A stretch of DNA of 9,504 nucleotides from Phycisphaerae bacterium (GTDB taxonomy: Bacteria > Planctomycetota > Phycisphaerae > SM23-33): contig JALHTV010000019.1 of NCBI GenBank assembly GCA_022866005.1, forward strand, positions 1 through 9,504, in the 5' to 3' direction. Shown here piece by piece: positions 1 through 6,619 of this stretch; position 1 is the stretch's first letter, and the number at the start of each line of letters is the position of its first letter. Below the pieces are notes generated by a model. That model ran no database searches, had not been told where the DNA came from, and saw nothing but the letters and a program-made list of their open reading frames with translations. A program made the position numbers and the translations under genes.

Positions 1-1178
1 TCGGCCGAGAGCGACGGCAGCGTCAGCAGCACGTCTTTGCTCGCGGTGTTCACGTTGATCAGGCCGCGGATGGTCCTGCGGTTCGTGACGGTGATCTGGT
101 CCGTGTGGTCGGCGATCCAGCGGAGCGTGATCTCATTGACCCGGCCGGAGGTATCCTGGGTGGTGGCAGACGATCCCGATGAGGATCCGCCCGACTGCCC
201 GCCAGAGGTCTGAGATTGCCCGCCGGACGTCTGCGATTGTCCCTGGGTCCCCTGGGACTGTTGCTCCGACGTCTGGGCCTGCCCCTGAATGCCCACCAGG
301 TCCATCAGGCTGCGGAACCGTGGGCGGCGCTGCTGGACGACCGCGTCGGCCAGGGCGTCGGTGAAGTTCAATTGCTGGACCATCGTGCTGCGGCCGACCT
401 GGTTCATGTTGAGACGGGCCTGGCCTTGGGAGTCGGTGTTGCGATCGTAAGACCAGACCGTGCACAGTCCGGCCAGGCCGGGACGAAGCACGCCGTCGGC
501 GTCGTCGTGGGGCGGGGAGGCGTCCCCGTCGTCCTCGTTGCGGTCCAGGACGCCATCCAGGTCGGCGTCCTCACCGTAGAAGGTCTCGTCGTCGATGCCC
601 CTAATCAGCCGCAGCTCCTCCACCGTCCGCGGCCGACCGTTGCGGATCTCATAAGGGAAGGTCAGGCGGTTGTAGTACCCGGCCTCGGCGCCGCCGGTGC
701 GGATCTCGTCGTCGCCGTCGACCCAGTCCAAAATCGAATCGATCTGCGACTCATCCAGGATGCCCAGCGCGGCGAGCTGGTTGGCGTCGGCGGTGGCGAT
801 GTTGAGCAGCCCCGCGTGGTCCACCAGGCCGAAGCGCACGGCCAGGAACTCATCCCCGTAGGACGGGGCGCAGACCGTGAAGGTCCCGCCTTCCAGCGCA
901 AAGTCCTGGAAGTCCTCCAGACTGTCGTACCACAGCTCGTCGGCCCCGTCGGCGTCGGAGGGGTCTTCGCTCAGCACGGCCATCGCCTGCTCGGCGCCCG
1001 CCCGGGCGAGCCACCGGGCCTGCACCGCGCCCAGGTCGTTGTAGGCCGAGGCGGAGTTGGCCCAGGAGTTGCGCCGTACGCCCAGCAGGATCAGGCCGGC
1101 GACGATGACCACCCACATCACGGCCAGGAGGGCAAAGCCCCGGCGGGACCGTCGAGAGGGAGACCCTGCGGCGATCAT
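1..1178 (-). CDS. gspK: GspK, T2SS minor pseudopilin at the pseudopilus tip (3'-partial)
   Basis: The reading frame is open from the ATG at 1178 to the window edge (392 residues), so the C terminus is missing. The N terminus has a basic leader ending RRSRRG, then FALLAVMWV and a hydrophobic helix (about 15-36). Cleavage is expected after Gly14. Glu at mature position 5 is absent, which is typical of GspK and not of the other pseudopilins. The motif INVNTAS at 374-380, followed by VLLTLPSL, is the helix-hairpin-helix-like element of GspK. In the family this protein caps the pseudopilus in a complex with GspI and GspJ. Two oddities are visible: a DxDxDGxxDxxE loop at residues 204-215, and a Gln/Gly/Ser/Thr-rich stretch at about 298-345. 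These make the protein longer than usual for GspK even though it is incomplete. The start overlaps the gspJ stop as ATGA and has an AGGGAGG ribosome site 6 bases upstream. Identity is firm; the insert functions are unknown. Confidence 0.93.
   Translation of the reverse strand, partial: MIAAGSPSRRSRRGFALLAVMWVVIVAGLILLGVRRNSWANSASAYNDLGAVQARWLARAGAEQAMAVLSEDPSDADGADELWYDSLEDFQDFALEGGTFTVCAPSYGDEFLAVRFGLVDHAGLLNIATADANQLAALGILDESQIDSILDWVDGDDEIRTGGAEAGYYNRLTFPYEIRNGRPRTVEELRLIRGIDDETFYGEDADLDGVLDRNEDDGDASPPHDDADGVLRPGLAGLCTVWSYDRNTDSQGQARLNMNQVGRSTMVQQLNFTDALADAVVQQRRPRFRSLMDLVGIQGQAQTSEQQSQGTQGQSQTSGGQSQTSGGQSGGSSSGSSATTQDTSGRVNEITLRWIADHTDQITVTNRRTIRGLINVNTASKDVLLTLPSLSA
198..239 (-). repeat. 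21-bp tandem repeat inside gspK (QSQTSGG units)
   Basis: Two adjacent 21-base units (219-239 and 198-218) each encode QSQTSGG, with a decayed third unit (QSGG) directly after. The two units differ at only a few, mostly third-codon, positions. They lie within the low-complexity Gln/Gly/Ser linker at GspK residues 298-345. The pattern fits expansion by replication slippage within a flexible periplasmic loop. Confidence 0.85.
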
Positions 1179-1918
1179 GACTCGCCTCCCTCGAAGGTGC
1201 CCAGGCCGGACTCGCCGGTGTCGGTTTCCTCGGCGCCCTGGTCCAGCGGGGAGGGTTCGCCCAGGCTGCGGACCGGTGGATAGGTAAAGGATACGATCGC
1301 ACTCGCGATGGCGATGGCGTTGGGGTCGGTCTCGTCCGCCACGACCAGGCGCACGCTGATGGCCTTGGGCCAGGCACGGTCGGCGGACTTCCAGTATCCG
1401 CGCCACGTCTGCCCGTCGTGGTACGTGAAGGCCAAGGCCACGACGTTCCCGGCGATCCGCTCGGCGATGCCGCCACCGTCGGGCGGCGGGTTGCGGGTCG
1501 GGTCCATCCGCCGCACCAGCACGGGCAGGGCCTCCTGGGAGGTTCGGGCCAGGAAGAACTCGCATTCGCGCACGTCGCTTTCACCCTGCTCGGTTCGCAG
1601 CATCCTGCGGCTGACCGCAAACAGGCGCAGGCGGTCGGCGTGGTGCTGGCCGCCGGCGCTGCCGGGGATCCCTTCGATCTCCCAATCGTCGCCCGAGGTC
1701 CGGTAGGCGTTGCGCAGGGGGATGGTGATTGCCCGCAAGGCCGAGCGGGCCTCCTGCTGGAGCGCCGCCTGGCGGTCGACGCGGGTCCGCGTGGCCGTCA
1801 TGGTGCGGAGCATCGTCACAGTTGCTCCGGCCAGCAGTGCCGTGAGCGCCGCGGCGACGATCGTCTCCACCAGCGTGAACCCGTGTTGTCTGCGCGAGGG
1901 GGTCAGAGGTTTCTCCAC
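1175..1918 (-). CDS. gspJ: GspJ, T2SS minor pseudopilin
   Basis: This is a 247-residue minor pseudopilin that joins GspI and GspK in the tip complex. The leader is followed by QHG|FTLVETIVAAALTALLAG, the type IV prepilin cleavage site with Gly13 at -1 and Glu at +5, and then a membrane helix. The C-terminal half contains LAFTYHDGQTW (162-172) and WPKAISVRLVV (183-193), which match the conserved beta-strand region of GspJ. The GTG at 1918 was chosen because it gives a normal short leader. The frame also allows an ATG at 2002, but that would add 28 residues unlike a prepilin leader and overlap gspI by 100 bases. With the GTG start it overlaps the gspI stop by 16 bases. No strong ribosome site precedes the GTG, so translation is probably coupled to gspI. 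The last 30 residues are acidic and Gly-rich and look disordered. Confidence 0.9.
   Translation of the reverse strand: MEKPLTPSRRQHGFTLVETIVAAALTALLAGATVTMLRTMTATRTRVDRQAALQQEARSALRAITIPLRNAYRTSGDDWEIEGIPGSAGGQHHADRLRLFAVSRRMLRTEQGESDVRECEFFLARTSQEALPVLVRRMDPTRNPPPDGGGIAERIAGNVVALAFTYHDGQTWRGYWKSADRAWPKAISVRLVVADETDPNAIAIASAIVSFTYPPVRSLGEPSPLDQGAEETDTGESGLGTFEGGES
1185..1191 (-). promoter_or_regulatory. Ribosome binding site of gspK
   Basis: AGGGAGG lies 6 bases before the gspK ATG, inside the end of gspJ. It supports the 1178 start and the ATGA overlap with the gspJ stop. Confidence 0.7.
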
Positions 1919-2325
1919 TCCAGCGTCTCGTTGTGCGATCCGGGCGTGTCGTTCAACAGCGTTTGGGCCGCGGCCGTGTGCCGGCCGCGCGGGCCGGTCC
2001 AACTGACCCGCACGGTGACCTGGTACAGGTCGCCTGGAACGGTCGGCTCGATCTGGGCCTGCCAGGTGAAGCGGTCGTCGGGGGCCTCGAACTGCCCGGT
2101 CAGCGGGCCTTCGCGCGACACGCGCTCCGGGCCGATCAGGTCGATCCGCGTCAGCGTCTCGTCCAAGAGCTGCGCCGCCCGCTGAAGGTCGCGCGCGTCC
2201 TCCAGGCCCACCAGCGCCCCGGAGACGCTGGGACCGACGATCAGCGCCGCCATGGCCAGGATCGTCCCGGCCGCCAGCGCCTCGATCACCGTGAAGGCCC
2301 GAGAATGTCGATTCGGTTTAGGCAT
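1903..2325 (-). CDS. gspI: GspI, T2SS minor pseudopilin
   Basis: This is a 140-residue minor pseudopilin of the tip complex; in the family it nucleates assembly with GspJ and GspK. The N terminus reads NRHSRA|FTVIEALAA, with Ala10 instead of Gly at the -1 cleavage position and Glu at +5, followed by a hydrophobic helix to about residue 31. Near the C terminus VTVRVSW and GRHTAAAQTLL (103-124) match the conserved V-x-V-x-W...G-R pattern of GspI. The ATG at 2325 overlaps the end of gspH by 8 bases, and only a weak purine stretch precedes it, so translational coupling is likely. Small size, position between gspH and gspJ, and the C-terminal pattern all agree with GspI. Confidence 0.9.
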   Translation of the reverse strand: MPKPNRHSRAFTVIEALAAGTILAMAALIVGPSVSGALVGLEDARDLQRAAQLLDETLTRIDLIGPERVSREGPLTGQFEAPDDRFTWQAQIEPTVPGDLYQVTVRVSWTGPRGRHTAAAQTLLNDTPGSHNETLEWRNL

Positions 2326-2896
2326 CCAAGTCCACTCGGTCGTTGGGGATTGCGCGAACGGTTCCTTCGGTCAGTGTCGCCCGGGCGCTGGTGGGGACGA
2401 CCAGCAGCGTGTAGGTCCACCGGCCGTCGGTGATCTCCACCAGAGCGGCGTCGGCCTGGCCGGTCGGGCGGAACGTGATCCACGAATTCTCCGTGCGTCC
2501 GTCGGCCGGCTGGATGTCCACGCGGCCGAACCGCACGTTGCCGCTGAGCACGACCGGCCTGCCCCAGCCCAGGCCGATGGACACGAACGTCTGGGCGCCC
2601 GTGGCGTCTTCGTTCTCCCGCTGGAGGGCGTACTGGCCGGTGGTGCTGTCGATTACGAGGCGGCAGTCCACGCGATGCGTCAGGGCGTATTCCCGCCCGT
2701 AGCGGGCCCCGGCCAGCAGGGCCTGGGCCTGCTCCTTCAGATGCGTCGAGGCGGTCGCCCCGGACAGCATCGGAATGGTCATCCCCGACAGCACCGCCAC
2801 CAGGAGGATGACCACCATCATCTCCACCAGCGTGAAGGCCGCACCGCCCCGGCGGCGGGGCGCGGGGTTACCAGTTGACCACGTCGGCGTTGTCAC
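2318..2896 (-). CDS. gspH: GspH, T2SS minor pseudopilin (GspH/FimT family)
   Basis: This minor pseudopilin has about 192 residues, with a basic leader RRRGGAA|FTLVEMMVVILLVAVLSG. Ala is at the -1 position, Glu at +5, and a membrane helix follows. After a helical spacer, the C-terminal region (SWITFRPTGQ, then VEITDGRWTYTLLVV) matches the GspH/FimT beta-sandwich end. In the family it sits between the GspG shaft and the I/J/K tip. Two GTG starts are possible. The one at 2905 has AGGAAG directly against it, too close to act. The one at 2896 has that sequence 8-9 bases upstream, so I chose it. It overlaps the end of gspG by 29 bases (38 if the start is 2905). The gene ends with a TAA that overlaps the gspI start by 8 bases. 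Confidence 0.9.
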   Translation of the reverse strand: MTTPTWSTGNPAPRRRGGAAFTLVEMMVVILLVAVLSGMTIPMLSGATASTHLKEQAQALLAGARYGREYALTHRVDCRLVIDSTTGQYALQRENEDATGAQTFVSIGLGWGRPVVLSGNVRFGRVDIQPADGRTENSWITFRPTGQADAALVEITDGRWTYTLLVVPTSARATLTEGTVRAIPNDRVDLDA

Positions 2897-3290
2897 CGTC
2901 GCCACCTTCCTGCCCGTCGGCGCCGAAGCTGAAGATGTCCACCGGCCCGTGGTCGCCGGGCACGCGGTACTGATACGGCCGGTCCCAGGGGTCGACCAGG
3001 TGCTTGGGCTTCAGCGTCGGGACCTTCCACTTCTCCTCGGGGATGTCACTGGGGCGCGTCACCAGGTCTTCCAGCGTCACGGGGTATCGGCCGTAGTCGT
3101 AGTGGAACATGTCCACGGCCTTTTCGATCTCGGCGAGCTGCTGCTTGGCGGTGGACTGCTTGGCCTCGCCCACGCGGCCGATGAACCTCGGGATGATCAT
3201 GGCCGCCAGGACCGAGATGATGATCACCACCACGATGATCTCGACCATCGTGAAGGCCGTTCGACGCCGGCGTGACTTTCCACTTCGCAT
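2868..3290 (-). CDS. gspG: GspG, T2SS major pseudopilin
   Basis: This is the major pseudopilin that polymerises into the periplasmic pseudopilus; the length of 140 residues is normal. It has a basic leader SRRRRTA|FTMVEIIVVVIIISV with Ala12 at -1 and Glu at +5, then the helix to PRFIGRVGEAKQ. The C-terminal half has the family signature: YPVTLEDLV (69-77), DPWDRPYQYRVPG (100-112), and DIFSFGADGQEGG (118-130), ending in NW. The acidic residues here correspond to the calcium site that stabilises GspG in well-studied systems; calcium binding in this protein is inferred. The frame is open up to 3347, but the ATG at 3290 gives a proper leader and has AAGGAG 6 bases upstream, so it is the real start. 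It lies 40 bases after gspF. Confidence 0.96.
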   Translation of the reverse strand: MRSGKSRRRRTAFTMVEIIVVVIIISVLAAMIIPRFIGRVGEAKQSTAKQQLAEIEKAVDMFHYDYGRYPVTLEDLVTRPSDIPEEKWKVPTLKPKHLVDPWDRPYQYRVPGDHGPVDIFSFGADGQEGGDGDNADVVNW

Positions 3291-3296
3291 GAGCGG

Positions 3297-3302
3297 CTCC
3301 TT
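3297..3302 (-). promoter_or_regulatory. Ribosome binding site of gspG
   Basis: AAGGAG lies 6 bases before the ATG at 3290. It is one of the best ribosome sites in the operon, fits the need for high GspG levels, and decides the start against the upstream in-frame ATG at 3347. Confidence 0.8.
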
Positions 3303-3330
3303 GTTGGACTGGGCGTTAGTCGTGCACCCG

Positions 3331-4557
3331 TCATCCCATCCCGCCAATGGCGGTTTCCATGTTGACGATCGGCAGCAGGATGGCCACCAGGACGAATCCC
3401 ACCACCAGCGCCAGCAGCACGATGAACACCGCCGGCACCACGGTCATCACCCGCTGGATGGCGGCGGCGGTTTCTCGCTCGTAGGCCTCGGCGGTCTGGA
3501 GCAGCATCTCGTCCAGCCGGCCCGTCCGCTCCCCCATGGCGATCACCTGGATCAGCAGCGGGGGGAACTGGCCGGTCTGGCGCAGCGGCTCGGCGATGGA
3601 CCGGCCCTGGGTGATGCCCGCCGCCACCGTGTCGATCTGGCGGGCCAGGGCCTCGTTGCCCAAGGTGTCGCGCAGGACCCGCAGCGACTCCAGGATGCCG
3701 ATGCCGCTCTTGCTGAGCGTGCCCAGCGTGCGGGCGAAGCGCGCCACCGCCACGCGGCGCAGGGCCGTGCCCACCACCGGGATTCGCAGCAGAAAGCGGT
3801 CGAACGCGAACCGCCCCGACGGGCGCGACACCCACCAGCGAAACGCCGCACCGCCGCCCGCGATCGCCAGGAGTACCGCCCACCAGTAGCCCACCAGGAA
3901 ATGGCTCAAGGCCATCACGACCCGCGTCGGGGCCGGCAACGTGCCGATGGTCTCGCTGACCGTGCTCAAGATGCGCGGCAGGATCACCGTCATCACCAGG
4001 ACCACCGACACCGCCGCCAGCGACAGCACGAACAGCGGATAGGTCGCCGCCGAGCGGATGCGCTCGCGGACGTCCAGGTCCTTCTCGGCGAACTCCGAGA
4101 GGTATCCCATGACCTGGTCCAGCATGCCGGCGGTCTCCCCCACGCGGACCATGCTGCCCTCCAGGTGCGAGAAGTCCCGCGCGTGGGCCTCCATGGACCC
4201 CGAGAGTGATTGGCCGCCTTGGACGTCCGCGGCCAGGTCGGCCGCGAGGTCCCGCATGGCGGGGGTGTCGGCCTGGGCCTCCACCACCCGCAGGGCCGAC
4301 AGCAGCGGCAGCCCGGCCTTCAGCGCCGTGGCCAGTTGCCGCAGCATCGCCGCCTTGGCCCGCAGCGTGATCCGCCGCCTCGGCCAGGCCAGCCGCAGCC
4401 CGGACGGGGCCTCCTTGTCGGCGGCCTCGCGGAGGTCGACGACGTAGATGGCCCTGCCGGACAGGGCGGCAATGGCGCCCTGGCGGGTGTCGGCGGCCAC
4501 GGTGCCGTTCACCTCGCTGCCGACGGCGTCCAGCGCGTTGTACCGATAGTGCGGCAT
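3331..4557 (-). CDS. gspF: GspF, T2SS inner-membrane platform protein
   Basis: This 408-residue polytopic membrane protein links the GspE ATPase to pseudopilus assembly. The N terminus MPHYRYNALDAVG is typical of the GspF/PilC family. Two homologous T2SSF halves are visible: LATALKAGLPLLSALRVVEA (75-94) pairs with LGTLSKSGIGILESLRVLRD (278-297), and VGETAGMLDQVM (139-150) pairs with MGERTGRLDEML (341-352). Membrane segments lie at about 173-196, 221-240 and 371-396, the usual three. Length and features are ordinary, with no sign of damage. It begins 26 bases after gspE; AAGGAG precedes the ATG but only 2 bases away, which is unusually tight. Position directly after gspE and before gspG supports assignment to a T2SS and not a pilus system. 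Confidence 0.96.
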   Translation of the reverse strand: MPHYRYNALDAVGSEVNGTVAADTRQGAIAALSGRAIYVVDLREAADKEAPSGLRLAWPRRRITLRAKAAMLRQLATALKAGLPLLSALRVVEAQADTPAMRDLAADLAADVQGGQSLSGSMEAHARDFSHLEGSMVRVGETAGMLDQVMGYLSEFAEKDLDVRERIRSAATYPLFVLSLAAVSVVLVMTVILPRILSTVSETIGTLPAPTRVVMALSHFLVGYWWAVLLAIAGGGAAFRWWVSRPSGRFAFDRFLLRIPVVGTALRRVAVARFARTLGTLSKSGIGILESLRVLRDTLGNEALARQIDTVAAGITQGRSIAEPLRQTGQFPPLLIQVIAMGERTGRLDEMLLQTAEAYERETAAAIQRVMTVVPAVFIVLLALVVGFVLVAILLPIVNMETAIGGMG

Positions 4558-4583
4558 GGCTCCTTACCGGGGCTTGGCGGCTG

Positions 4584-6305
4584 TTACGTTCCGTTGTCGA
4601 TCTGGGTGTCCTGCGTCACGCGGAGGACTTCCTCCAGTGAGGTGATCCCCTCGCGGGCCTTGCAGAAGCCGTCCTCTCGCATGGGCTGATGGTCGGGCGG
4701 GGCGGCCGCGACGACCTCGGTGGTGCTGCTGCGGCGGAGGATGGCCGTGCGGACCGAGGCCGTGATGCGCAACAGTTCGAAGATGCCCGTGCGGCCGATG
4801 TAGCCCGTCTGGCGGCACTGGCGGCAGCCCTGGCCGCGGAAGAACCGCCCGCCGGTGTCATTGCCGGGGCGGTGGCCCATGCGCTCCAACACCTCCACCT
4901 CGGGGTGATGCTCGGTGCGACAGTGCGGGCAGATCGTCCGCACCAGGCGCTGGGCCAGCACGCCGTCCAGGGAGCTCGCCAGCAGGTAAGGCTCCACGCC
5001 CATGTCGATCAGGCGCGCCACGGCGCCGGGGGCGTCGTTGGTGTGCAGCGTGCTGAAGACCAAGTGCCCCGTCAGCGCGCTGCGGATGGCGATGTCGGCC
5101 GTCTCGCGGTCGCGAATCTCACCGACCATGATCACGTCGGGGTCCTGGCGGAGGATCGCGCGCAACCCGTTGGCGAAGTCGATGCCGCGCTTGCGGTTCA
5201 CGGGAATCTGATTGATGCCCTCGAGCTGATACTCGACGGGGTCCTCGATGGTGATGATCTTCTTGGCCGGGGTGTAGATCTTGTTCAACGCGGCGTACAG
5301 CGTGGTGGTCTTGCCGCTGCCGGTGGGCCCGGTGACCAGGACGATCCCGTGCGGGCGGTCCAGCATCGGGGCAAACAGAGTCAGCCCCTGGGGGTTCATC
5401 CCCAACCTCTCCAGCGAGATCAGCGAGACGGTGCGGTCCAGGATGCGCATGGCCACGCACTCGCCGTACACCGTGGGCACGGTGGCCACGCGAAGGTCGA
5501 TGGGCCCGTGCGGCCCGGCGAAGGTGATGTGGCCGTCCTGGGGGACGAAGCGTTCGGCGATGTTCATCCCGGCCATGATCTTCACGCGCGACACGATGGC
5601 CGGCTGGAGATGCTTGGGCGGGGGGGACACCTCGTGCAGGATGCCGTCGATGCGGTACTTGACCTTCAGCACCTTCTCGAACGGCTCGACGTGCACGTCG
5701 CTGGCCCGCGCCTCCAGCGCCTCCAGCAGGATGAGGTTCACCAGGTTGACGATGGACGGCTCGCGGGCCATCTCCTGGAGGTGGCCGGTCAGCTCGGCCC
5801 CGTCGTCGTCGGCGGCGTCCACCTCGACCTTCAGGTCGGCGATCATCCGCGCGACGGTCGAGCCGTACACCCGCCTGGCCGCGTCCAGCAGCTCCTCCTC
5901 GGGGCAGTAGTACCGCTCGATGCGCCTGCCGGTCAGCACGCGGACCGACTCGGTCGCCGTGCGGTCAAACGGATCGGCCATCGCCAGCAGCAGCGAGCGG
6001 TCTTGGAGCGCGAAGGGCAATACCTTGTAGCGGAACGAGACCTCCGCCGGGACCGTCGCCACGGCCTGGGGGTCGGTGGGCGCGCTGTCGGGATCGTATC
6101 GAGGGAGGCCCGCCTGCGCGACCAGGGCCAGGCGCAGCACGGCTGCGTCCAGGTGTCCCAGTTGGCACAGCAGCTCGCCCAGGCGCTGGTGGCGGGTCTG
6201 CTGGAGCGACAGGGCCTCGTCGAGTTGCTCTCCGGTCACCGAAGCCTGTTCCAGCAGGATTTGGCCCAGGGTCTTTCGCTCTGCGTGGGTGTCGGATGAG
6301 TTCAC
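4584..6305 (-). CDS. gspE: GspE, T2SS assembly ATPase with MshEN-like N-terminal module
   Basis: This 573-residue cytoplasmic secretion ATPase powers pseudopilus assembly. The C-terminal motor is complete: Walker A GPTGSGKTTT (326-335), Asp box ITIEDPVEY (352-360), Walker B region DPDVIMVGEIRD (388-399), His box TGHLVFSTLHTNDA (412-425). The zinc-binding pair CPHC (459-462) and CRQC (494-497) is characteristic of GspE/PilB ATPases. The tail REGITSLEEVLRVTQD is also typical. An intermediate N domain spans about 85-150. At the extreme N terminus two 24-residue motifs (12-35 and 41-64) separated by 5 residues match the layout of the MshEN cyclic-di-GMP-binding domain. The second copy keeps RLG, Leu46, Gly50, Leu57, Leu61 and Gln64. 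The first has Thr for Arg and Ala for Gly. The start is a GTG at 6305, preceded only by a weak GGGA. It is the first gene of the operon after a 314-base gap. Confidence 0.96.
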   Translation of the reverse strand: MNSSDTHAERKTLGQILLEQASVTGEQLDEALSLQQTRHQRLGELLCQLGHLDAAVLRLALVAQAGLPRYDPDSAPTDPQAVATVPAEVSFRYKVLPFALQDRSLLLAMADPFDRTATESVRVLTGRRIERYYCPEEELLDAARRVYGSTVARMIADLKVEVDAADDDGAELTGHLQEMAREPSIVNLVNLILLEALEARASDVHVEPFEKVLKVKYRIDGILHEVSPPPKHLQPAIVSRVKIMAGMNIAERFVPQDGHITFAGPHGPIDLRVATVPTVYGECVAMRILDRTVSLISLERLGMNPQGLTLFAPMLDRPHGIVLVTGPTGSGKTTTLYAALNKIYTPAKKIITIEDPVEYQLEGINQIPVNRKRGIDFANGLRAILRQDPDVIMVGEIRDRETADIAIRSALTGHLVFSTLHTNDAPGAVARLIDMGVEPYLLASSLDGVLAQRLVRTICPHCRTEHHPEVEVLERMGHRPGNDTGGRFFRGQGCRQCRQTGYIGRTGIFELLRITASVRTAILRRSSTTEVVAAAPPDHQPMREDGFCKAREGITSLEEVLRVTQDTQIDNGT

Positions 6306-6456
6306 TGGGGCTATCCCGATACAACCTCACCATGCTAAACGCTTGCGGCAGCTCATTCTTGCATCCGCCGATGGCCGTTCCCCTGGATCGGCGCCTCACC
6401 TATAAGACGCCGGCCGGGGGCAGAAGTTTCGCGCCGCTTGCAGAGTAACCGACGAT

Positions 6457-6485
6457 TGTTACCGGTTCTCGACCGGCCGGTAACA
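6457..6485. promoter_or_regulatory. 9-bp perfect inverted repeat upstream of gspE
   Basis: TGTTACCGG (6457-6465) and CCGGTAACA (6477-6485) form a perfect inverted repeat with an 11-base spacer. A third related element, GTAACC, sits at 6445-6450, so GTTACC-like sequences occur three times in about 40 bases. The repeat lies about 150-180 bases before gspE. It could be an operator for a dimeric regulator or an RNA hairpin. No T-run follows on the minus strand, so an intrinsic terminator is unlikely. Confidence 0.4.
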
Positions 6486-6574
6486 TTTGGGTATCTCGTT
6501 GGGGGGCGGTTGGGTCCGGGTGGCGGGTGCGGGCAGAGGCCCATTTCCCGCCCGATGCCCCGGTGGAGGGCCAC

Positions 6575-6592
6575 CCATACGGGGCCGTATGG
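6575..6592 (-). terminator. Possible hairpin after the repeat-protein gene
   Basis: CCATAC (6575-6580) and GTATGG (6587-6592) form a 6-bp stem with a GC-rich 6-base loop, beginning 28 bases after the stop codon of the repeat protein. There is no U-tract after it on the minus strand, so its role as a terminator is uncertain. Confidence 0.25.
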
Positions 6593-6619
6593 CCGCTCCG
6601 TCGTGGCCGCGCCCCGCCT

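Larger units (their letters stand above)
6306..6619. other. Intergenic region upstream of gspE
   Basis: This 314-base gap separates the repeat-protein stop from the gspE start. I see no convincing gene in it on either strand. It should hold the promoter of the gsp operon and the end of the upstream transcript. Inverted repeats lie at 6457-6485 and 6575-6592. A further possible RNA hairpin (GGCGTC at 6411-6406 with GGCGCC at 6395-6390, 10-base loop) lies about 85 bases before gspE. The loop contains TTATAGG, which resembles a -10 element only weakly, and I find no good -35 partner. No known riboswitch motif was recognised. Confidence 0.6.

Noticed and set aside
216..1283. Plus-strand open frame of 355 codons opposite gspK and the end of gspJ
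   Set aside because: It is antisense to a clear GspK and gives a low-complexity product without any motif.
1175..2002. Longer gspJ from the ATG at 2002
   Set aside because: It would give a 41-residue leader and a 100-base overlap with gspI. The GTG at 1918 gives a normal 13-residue leader.
3109..4209. Plus-strand open frame of 366 codons opposite gspF and gspG
   Set aside because: Its His/Arg/Gln/Asp-rich product is a by-product of GC-rich antisense coding; both opposite genes are well supported.
4689..6299. Plus-strand open frame of 536 codons opposite gspE
   Set aside because: It mirrors gspE codon positions in GC-rich DNA, and its product is rich in Val, Gly, Asp, His and Gln with no recognisable domain. 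The opposite strand encodes a complete GspE.
1..6305. Type IV pilus operon instead of T2SS
   Set aside because: The gene order E-F-G-H-I-J-K, the GspG C-terminal signature and the presence of GspK are characteristic of T2SS.
6353..6574. Small minus-strand open frame (73 codons) in the intergenic gap
   Set aside because: Its product is Arg/Pro/Gly-rich without motifs, and no ribosome site or homology pattern was recognised.
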